From Corallibacter vietnamensis (lineage in GTDB: Bacteria; Bacteroidota; Bacteroidia; Flavobacteriales; Flavobacteriaceae): a DNA stretch of 11,106 bases. The DNA is taken from the NCBI RefSeq assembly GCF_039537875.1, contig NZ_BAABBI010000009.1, forward strand, positions 1-11,106, written 5' to 3'. Below the pieces are notes generated by a model. It saw only the letters and a list, made by a program, of their open reading frames with translations, was not told the DNA's origin and made no database searches. Shown here one piece after another: positions 7,970 to 11,106 of this stretch (positions within the stretch are counted from its first letter, which is position 1; each line of letters begins with the position of its first letter). The position numbers and the translations under genes are program-made.

Positions 7970-7998
7970 CAAATATATAAAAAGATATCGTTTTACAA
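7970..7998 (-). promoter_or_regulatory. Bacteroidetes-type promoter of the DUF2975-ABC operon
   Basis: Minus-strand TATATTTG (7970-7977) is an exact match to TAnnTTTG. TTG (7996-7998) lies 18 bp upstream as the -33 element. The start site would fall near 7963, leaving a leader of about 18-20 nt before the DUF2975 start codon. No other promoter-like site is seen between the four genes, so it probably serves the whole operon. Confidence 0.65.
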
Positions 7999-8046
7999 TA
8001 ATAAATTTCTTTTTAAGATAATTTATTGTTTCAATATGTGCTGGTG

Positions 8047-8100
8047 AAAACTGTTTTAATTCGGTTGCAATGAGCTATAGCTATTGTCAACTACAGTTTT
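8047..8100. other. Two-tier hairpin of unknown role
   Basis: An outer stem AAAACTG (8047-8053) / CAGTTTT (8094-8100) encloses a second dyad (8064-8091). The inner dyad reads GTTG-CAAT-G-AGCT-AT-AGCT-ATTG-T-CAAC, with single unpaired bases on each side. On the plus strand the outer stem runs into a T-rich stretch, as an intrinsic terminator would, but there is no plus-strand gene to terminate. It overlaps the end of a possible minus-strand gene remnant. It could be a bidirectional terminator or a small structured RNA. Confidence 0.5.
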
Positions 8101-8216
8101 TTATTCTTTTTAAAATCAGTTGTTATTCTGTTTAATATTTTAGGATTAGCTTTTAATAATTCAGCACATTCAGATATATAAATTTTGTGTTTTTTGAGTA
8201 TGGTTGATGAATTCTC
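8091..8216 (-). pseudogene. Possible gene remnant, 41 open codons without a start
   Basis: A minus-strand frame is open from a TAA at 8217-8219 to TAG at 8091-8093. It decodes to a protein-like tail, including KKHKIYISECAELLKANP followed by KILNRITTDFKKNKKL. The codons are those of an AT-rich flavobacterial gene and the composition resembles an amphipathic helical C-terminus. There is no ATG in frame, and the tandem repeat array begins just upstream at 8249. It may be the 3' end of a gene destroyed by repeat or element insertion. Chance is a real alternative in DNA this AT-rich. I do not recognise the family. Confidence 0.3.
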
Positions 8217-8248
8217 TTACATTATTTGTGTGATTATTGTGGTTTTTG

Positions 8249-8356
8249 ACCCGAACTCACCCGACTTGACCCGAAGTAAACCCGAAGTAAACCCGAAGTA
8301 AACCCGAAGTAAACCCGAAGGAAACCCGAAGTTGACCCGTCCTTGACCCGTCCTAA
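8249..8356. repeat. Tandem repeat, ten 10-11-bp ACCCGAAGTAA-type units
   Basis: Units start with ACCCG at 8249, 8259, 8269, 8280, 8291, 8302, 8313, 8324, 8335 and 8346. The four central copies (8269-8312) are identical ACCCGAAGTAA. The flanking copies diverge stepwise (ACCCGAACTC, ACCCGACTTG on the left; ACCCGAAGGAA, ACCCGAAGTTG, ACCCGTCCTTG, ACCCGTCCTAA on the right). This pattern of a pure core with degenerate edges is typical of an array that expands by slippage. The unit length is not a multiple of three, so it is not coding. It could vary in copy number between strains or hold phased protein-binding sites (11 bp is close to one DNA turn). Confidence 0.95.
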
Positions 8357-8369
8357 AATAACTATACAG
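8351..8369. repeat. Decayed copy of the left half of the adjacent 36-bp palindrome
   Basis: TCCTAAAATAACTATACAG (8351-8369) matches 8416-8434 (TCCTAAAATGACTGTACAG) in 17 of 19 positions. It starts inside the last tandem-repeat unit. It is either a half-site or the relic of an earlier copy of the palindrome. Confidence 0.55.
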
Positions 8370-8411
8370 GTTATTAAATAAATCCTGATATAATTATACA
8401 ACTCTTTTTCT

Positions 8412-8447
8412 TAATCCTAAAATGACTGTACAGTCATTTTAGGATTA
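8412..8447. repeat. 36-bp perfect loopless palindrome
   Basis: TAATCCTAAAATGACTGT (8412-8429) is followed exactly by its reverse complement (8430-8447). Perfect dyads of this length are rare by chance. There is no U-tract on either side, so it is a poor intrinsic terminator. It is more likely a protein-binding dyad, a cruciform or a REP/MITE-like element. It lies about 200 bp beyond the stop codon of the MutS-like gene. Confidence 0.9.
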
Positions 8448-8567
8448 TTATAATTCTGATAGTTTTTCCATCGTTTTTTAAGTGTGGTTGTTTTTTTTCA
8501 TGGTTTTTTTTGTTTGTTATTCTGCAAGATGAATTGGTAAAAAGGGTAAGGGTTGGTAGGAAATGGG

Positions 8568-8635
8568 GTTAGCACTTTGTGCTCGTGTCGGACGTAGTCG
8601 AATCCGCCGACGAAGCGCAGCGACCGATGAACTCC
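8568..8635. repeat. GC-rich dyad element beside the MutS-like gene
   Basis: The stretch stands out from its AT-rich surroundings. It starts with GTTAGCAC (8568-8575), the same octamer seen (inverted) at the TIR-gene boundary. It continues with GCTCGTGTC (8581-8589), also found inside E2 at 10059-10067. A stem GTCGG (8587-8591) / CCGAC (8607-8611) encloses an inner CGGA/TCCG pair, and a second CG-rich block follows to 8626. It lies directly downstream of the MutS-like gene and may be a third, divergent boundary element. The T-run after it (8636-8642) is on the wrong strand to terminate that gene. Confidence 0.5.
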
Positions 8636-8640
8636 TTTTT

Positions 8641-9903
8641 TTAATCTAACAATTTGTTCAATCCTTCTTTTTCAAATAAAATTCGACCAACTTTTATGTC
8701 AGACCAACCTTTTTTTAGTTGATAAGTAAACGTTGGTATATTTTCAATCAGTTCACAATCTATATAATAGTTTTCAATTTTTTCGTTTGAAACATTTTTA
8801 AGTTCTTGAATGTGAGTAGAAATAAAAAAATATGACTGATTGAATTTACTTAATCCGTTTATTGTCGTTTTGCAAATTTCAAAACCATCTTCCACATTTG
8901 TACCGCTAAAAAGTTCATCAAAAACTGCGAAGCATTTTTTTCCTTTTGTTGCTTGTTCGACAACGTTTTTAAGGGTCATCACTTCGGTCATAAAATGGCT
9001 GTATCCGTTTAAAATATCATCTCTTCTGTTTATTTCAATAGAAAAGTAATTGCAAAATGGAATTTCACCTTCTAATGCTGGTATACCAATTCCTAAATGA
9101 CCGAAATACATACAAAGTCCAACAGCTTTTAGAAAAGTTGATTTTCCAGACATATTTGGTCCGTTTAGTACAATTACATTGCTATTGGTTTCGAGATTGT
9201 TTTTAACGGGGTTTTTCAATAATGGGTGATATAAATCTCGTAGTTTAATACTGTTATCTGTAAAAATTGGATAAGCGAAATTGTTTTTTGCTATTCCGTT
9301 ACTAATAGATAGGTATGATTCGAACAGAAAAAAATCTTCCCAAAAAGGGGTTATCAATTCTTTTCTTTTTGTCTCATTAATTTTTTCTGTTAATTCAATT
9401 ATGTGGTTGTCTTTTAGACTTTTTTCCCGAATTATTTGCTCAAACTTATCAAGTTCAAAACGTGATAGAAACTGTAAAATCCGTTTAATGTTCAAAGCAT
9501 AATCTTTTGGGAAAGCTTCTAATCTCAATCTTGTAAAATATTTGGATTCTAAACGGTGGAAAAACAAAACAAGTTGGTTAAGCTTGCTTGTATATTTTGT
9601 TTTTTCTTGTTTTGAAGTAAACAGTTTGTATTTCAGTTTCTTCTTTGATAGGTCTTCTATTTTTTCATCATTAAGGAAAAAATGAACTTCGTTTAAGTAC
9701 AAAACAGTATATGAATAACCCTTTAATATTTTTTCATTTTCAGAGAACCCTTTTAGAATATTCTGACGTTCTATTATGTCTGTAGTTGATTGTAATGGTT
9801 TTTCAAGAATTTCAAGGATTTTATTTCTTGAAAACATATTCATAGAATAGTCGAACAACGGTAAAATCTCCTTTTCTATGTTTAGGTCTTTAGTATTGTT
9901 CAT
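8641..9903 (-). CDS. MutS-family ATPase, short form without mismatch-recognition domains, 420 aa
   Basis: The C-terminal half is a MutS-type ABC ATPase: LYHPLL (224-229, matching the RHP region of MutS), Walker A GPNMSGKST (248-256), the S-x-F-x-x-E element SHFMTEV (302-308), Walker B CFAVFDE (324-330), then LFSGTNVEDG (331-340) and the H-loop ISTHIQEL (361-368). Residues 1-220 are mostly helical, consistent with the core/clamp region. There is no N-terminal FxE mismatch-binding domain, and at 420 aa it is half the length of MutS. DELFSGTN replaces the DEIGRGTS of repair MutS. Such MutS-related proteins are frequent in Bacteroidetes and their role is not settled; DNA binding through a dimeric clamp is expected. 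The gene stands alone between repeat elements, so it is not in an operon with mutL or mutS. Confidence 0.88.
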   Translation of the reverse strand: MNNTKDLNIEKEILPLFDYSMNMFSRNKILEILEKPLQSTTDIIERQNILKGFSENEKILKGYSYTVLYLNEVHFFLNDEKIEDLSKKKLKYKLFTSKQEKTKYTSKLNQLVLFFHRLESKYFTRLRLEAFPKDYALNIKRILQFLSRFELDKFEQIIREKSLKDNHIIELTEKINETKRKELITPFWEDFFLFESYLSISNGIAKNNFAYPIFTDNSIKLRDLYHPLLKNPVKNNLETNSNVIVLNGPNMSGKSTFLKAVGLCMYFGHLGIGIPALEGEIPFCNYFSIEINRRDDILNGYSHFMTEVMTLKNVVEQATKGKKCFAVFDELFSGTNVEDGFEICKTTINGLSKFNQSYFFISTHIQELKNVSNEKIENYYIDCELIENIPTFTYQLKKGWSDIKVGRILFEKEGLNKLLD

Positions 9904-9983
9904 TTTCTATTCGTTCTGTTTTTTAACTTACAGGTAACGTGTTTGTGTATGGCTTCGTTGCGTGGTTTAAGCACCTAATTTAT

Positions 9984-9991
9984 CAAATATA
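9984..9991 (-). promoter_or_regulatory. Candidate -7 box for the MutS-like gene inside E2
   Basis: Minus-strand TATATTTG matches TAnnTTTG and lies about 80 bp upstream of the start at 9903. The nearest upstream TTG (10005-10007) is only 13 bp away, shorter than the usual 17-23, so this is a weak call. If real, the repeat element supplies the promoter of the next gene. Confidence 0.3.
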
Positions 9992-10000
9992 AACTGAATA

Positions 10001-10067
10001 GACACAAGCACGAAGTGCGAACTGTACGTCAGTAAATTTTGCTTCGCCAGTTCGCTTCGCTCGTGTC
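10001..10067. repeat. Variable central hairpin of E2
   Basis: GACACAAGCACGAAGTGCGAACTG at the left (10001-10024 region) pairs imperfectly with the block ending in CGCTTCGCTCGTGTC at 10067. The outer GACAC/GTGTC and inner GCGAACTG/CAGTTCGC segments match exactly, and about 25 nt of loop remains between them. The left strand itself contains a small dyad, GCACGAAGTGC. It occupies the same slot as the unrelated 24-bp hairpin of E1. Confidence 0.7.
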
Positions 10068-10115
10068 AGAAGTAGGCGAGAACAAGCAATTACTTATAGC
10101 CATTGTTGGCACACG

Positions 10116-10958
10116 TTATTTTATTATTTCGTTTATTTCTTCTGCAATTTCTTTCACGCTGTAAATCGAGCTATTTAAAGCAACCTTATCAGCTAAACTC
10201 AAACTGAACTTTTGAACTTCGTCTTTTGAAACTTTGTGCCAAATCGGTAAGATTACTTTCATTCCGTTCATTTCTTTATTTACGAAGCCATCAAGTTCAT
10301 AGTTAGTCCAATCTCTCTTAAAAAACGAAGACGATAAAACTACAATCCCGTATCTTGAATTTATCAAACCTAGGTCAATTGAACGCCTTAAACTATCTCC
10401 GATTTTTAATTCAAATTCGTCATACCATACTTTAATTCCTAAATTTTGCAGTTCAGTTGCTAATGGTCGTACAAAATCATCTTTATCTGCTGATGAGTGA
10501 GATATAAAGACATCATATTCTTTATTTTCTGTTTTAGGTTTTTCAACTGTTTGCATTTTCATAGTCTCGTGAGTCAATTGTTTTTGCCTTTCTAACTCTC
10601 TATTTAAATTACGTTGAAATTCCAATTGTTCCCTTTCTGTCTTTTTGCGTTCTTTGGTTTGCTCCTTTGTTAAATCAGATTGATATTTCCTTAACTGCTT
10701 ATTTTTATCTGCGAGTTTTTTAGAAATAACAGCTTTCTTTTTTTCAATTCTACCTAATTCAGTTTGTTTTGAACGAATTTGATTCAGTTTACTTTTTAGT
10801 GTAGATTGAGAAGTTGTCCGATTTGCTTGGTCGGTTAGACTATCAATATTTTTTTGTACTCGTAATTCTTTGTCCGATTCATAAGATTTTTGCTTTTCTA
10901 AATTCGCAATATCTCGTTCAAGTCTGTCTATGTTTGATGTGATTGAAGATATGCTCAT
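10116..10958 (-). CDS. Coiled-coil + TIR-domain protein, probable NAD-cleaving defence effector, 280 aa
   Basis: Residues 1-145 are strongly charged and heptad-like (IDRLERDIANLEKQKSYE through the KERKKTEREQLEFQRN region), a long coiled coil. Residues 147-280 are a TIR domain: YDVFISHSSADKD (148-160) is box 1, KVWYDEFELKIGDSL (176-190) is the BB-loop/box 2 region, GIVVLSSSFFKRDW (204-217) is strand D. Glu221 in WTNYEL aligns by eye with the catalytic Glu of SARM1-type NADases (WVHKE). NAD hydrolysis is therefore likely but inferred. No Thoeris ThsA, SIR2 or STING-like partner is in the window. It has no signal peptide and should be cytosolic, with the coiled coil giving oligomerisation or sensing. 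The stop codon lies inside the end of E2, and a matched 13-bp repeat brackets the gene. A poor promoter-like TAAATTTA lies at 11006-11013. Confidence 0.9.
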   Translation of the reverse strand: MSISSITSNIDRLERDIANLEKQKSYESDKELRVQKNIDSLTDQANRTTSQSTLKSKLNQIRSKQTELGRIEKKKAVISKKLADKNKQLRKYQSDLTKEQTKERKKTEREQLEFQRNLNRELERQKQLTHETMKMQTVEKPKTENKEYDVFISHSSADKDDFVRPLATELQNLGIKVWYDEFELKIGDSLRRSIDLGLINSRYGIVVLSSSFFKRDWTNYELDGFVNKEMNGMKVILPIWHKVSKDEVQKFSLSLADKVALNSSIYSVKEIAEEINEIIK

Positions 10959-10969
10959 TTTTCGGTTTT

Positions 10970-10982
10970 AATGTGTGCTAAC
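10970..10982. repeat. Right half of the 13-bp inverted repeat bracketing the TIR gene
   Basis: AATGTGTGCTAAC is the reverse complement of GTTAGCACACATT, which matches GTTGGCACACGTT at 10105-10117 in 11 of 13 positions. The repeat overlaps the stop codon on one side and lies 11 bp upstream of the TIR start codon on the other. It is analogous to the pair 214-226/2863-2875, but with its own sequence. Confidence 0.65.
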
Positions 10983-11085
10983 GGTCTCCTTTACTTTGAT
11001 GTTATTAAATTTATCAAGAGAAGAGAGGAGAACTATAACGGTCTCTAGGGATTACCTCTTACACGTGTTAGTCCTCTCTGTCTCT
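10979..11085. repeat. Direct and inverted repeats upstream of the TIR gene
   Basis: TAACGGTCTC occurs at 10979-10988 and again at 11036-11045. The second copy lies in the loop of an inverted repeat: AGAGAAGAGAGGA...ACTA (11017-11035) pairs with TAGTCCTCTCTGTCTCT (11069-11085), with a few unpaired bases. An 8-bp palindrome ACACGTGT (11061-11068) sits beside the right arm. This may be the next palindromic boundary element of the series, with a sequence unlike E1 and E2. No gene is visible from 10959 to the window end. Confidence 0.6.
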
Positions 11086-11106
11086 TGTACGATGCTTTGT
11101 TGAACT

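Larger units (their letters stand above)
9935..10118. repeat. Palindromic intergenic element E2 (cassette-boundary type)
   Basis: The ends are exact inverted repeats, TAACGTGT (9935-9942) and ACACGTTA (10111-10118), followed inwards by ATGGCT (9949-9954) / AGCCAT (10098-10103). The right arm 10066-10108 is identical over 43 bp to 175-217 in E1, and GTTGCGTGGTTTA (9957-9969) equals 114-126. The centre (10001-10067) is a different hairpin from that in E1, built on GACACAAGC...GCTCGTGTC with inner GCGAACTG/CAGTTCGC. The right end overlaps the TIR gene stop codon, and the left end lies 31 bp from the MutS-like start codon. It therefore fills the whole space between the two genes. Confidence 0.88.

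Noticed and set aside
8249..8356. CRISPR array
   Set aside because: Units are 10-11 bp and directly abutting, with no unique spacers and no cas genes.
8630..8645. Intrinsic terminator of the MutS-like gene
   Set aside because: The T-run after the GC-rich dyad is on the plus strand, whereas the gene is read from the minus strand and meets the A-run first.
8641..9903. Mismatch-repair mutS
   Set aside because: It is half length, lacks the N-terminal FxE mismatch domain, and has DELFSGTN in place of DEIGRGTS.
10116..10958. Thoeris defence system
   Set aside because: Only a TIR protein is present; no ThsA-like SIR2/SLOG or Macro protein lies next to it.
101..10982. Classical integron with attC sites
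   Set aside because: The cores GTTGTGT and GTTAGCA do not fit GTTRRRY, and no IntI is present in the window; kept only as an analogy.
1..11106. tRNA, rRNA, riboswitch or complete insertion sequence
   Set aside because: I found no cloverleaf, rRNA segment, known riboswitch core or transposase with terminal repeats; the only hint of a transposase is the 23-codon tail at the left edge.

Overview
The window looks like chromosomal DNA from a marine-type member of the Flavobacteriaceae (Bacteroidetes). The base composition is AT-rich and signal peptides end in AQ or in a relaxed lipobox. Promoter-like sites match the Bacteroidetes TTG / TAnnTTTG pattern rather than the E. coli -35/-10. The ABC-permease/M1-peptidase fusion and the DUF2975 + YozG-type regulator pair are also common in this group. 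This placement is inference from sequence style; no rRNA or other marker gene is present. Every confidently called gene is on the minus strand.

Layout, left to right: (1) 1-229, a possible 3' remnant of a plus-strand gene (2-73), then a palindromic intergenic element (E1, about 101-226). (2) 230-2849, a two-gene unit transcribed leftward: a secreted 674-aa protein with MORN/YwqK-type repeats, then a 194-aa lipoprotein. (3) 2850-3167, the promoter, a perfect palindrome and degenerate repeats. (4) 3168-7945, a compact four-gene operon: DUF2975 membrane protein, YozG-like HTH regulator, ABC ATPase, and ABC permease fused to an M1-family zinc peptidase. (5) 7946-8640, a gene-poor stretch holding the operon promoter, a complex hairpin, a possible gene remnant, a ten-unit tandem repeat, a 36-bp perfect palindrome and a GC-rich dyad. 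(6) 8641-9903, a short MutS-family ATPase without the mismatch-recognition domains. (7) 9935-10118, a second palindromic element (E2) that shares a 43-bp identical arm and a 13-bp arm with E1. (8) 10116-10958, a coiled-coil + TIR-domain protein, probably a defence-type NADase. (9) 10959-11106, further inverted and direct repeats.

The core operon is a coherent unit: the membrane protein and small regulator probably control or accompany an ABC exporter whose permease carries a peptidase domain. The flanks are different in character. They hold single genes or gene pairs in one orientation (MORN protein + lipoprotein, MutS-like ATPase, TIR protein), separated by palindromic elements whose central hairpins differ while the arms are conserved. 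Two of these units are each bracketed by their own matched 13-bp inverted repeat: GTTGTGTGCAGTT/AATTGCACACAAC and GTTGGCACACGTT/AATGTGTGCTAAC. The left one reaches to within a few bases of the last stop codon and the right one overlaps it. Formally this resembles an integron cassette array (a split recombination site with the inverse core at the 3' end and the matching core at the 5' end). However, the cores do not fit the canonical GTTRRRY and no integrase is visible. This cassette-like architecture is the most interesting signal in the window.
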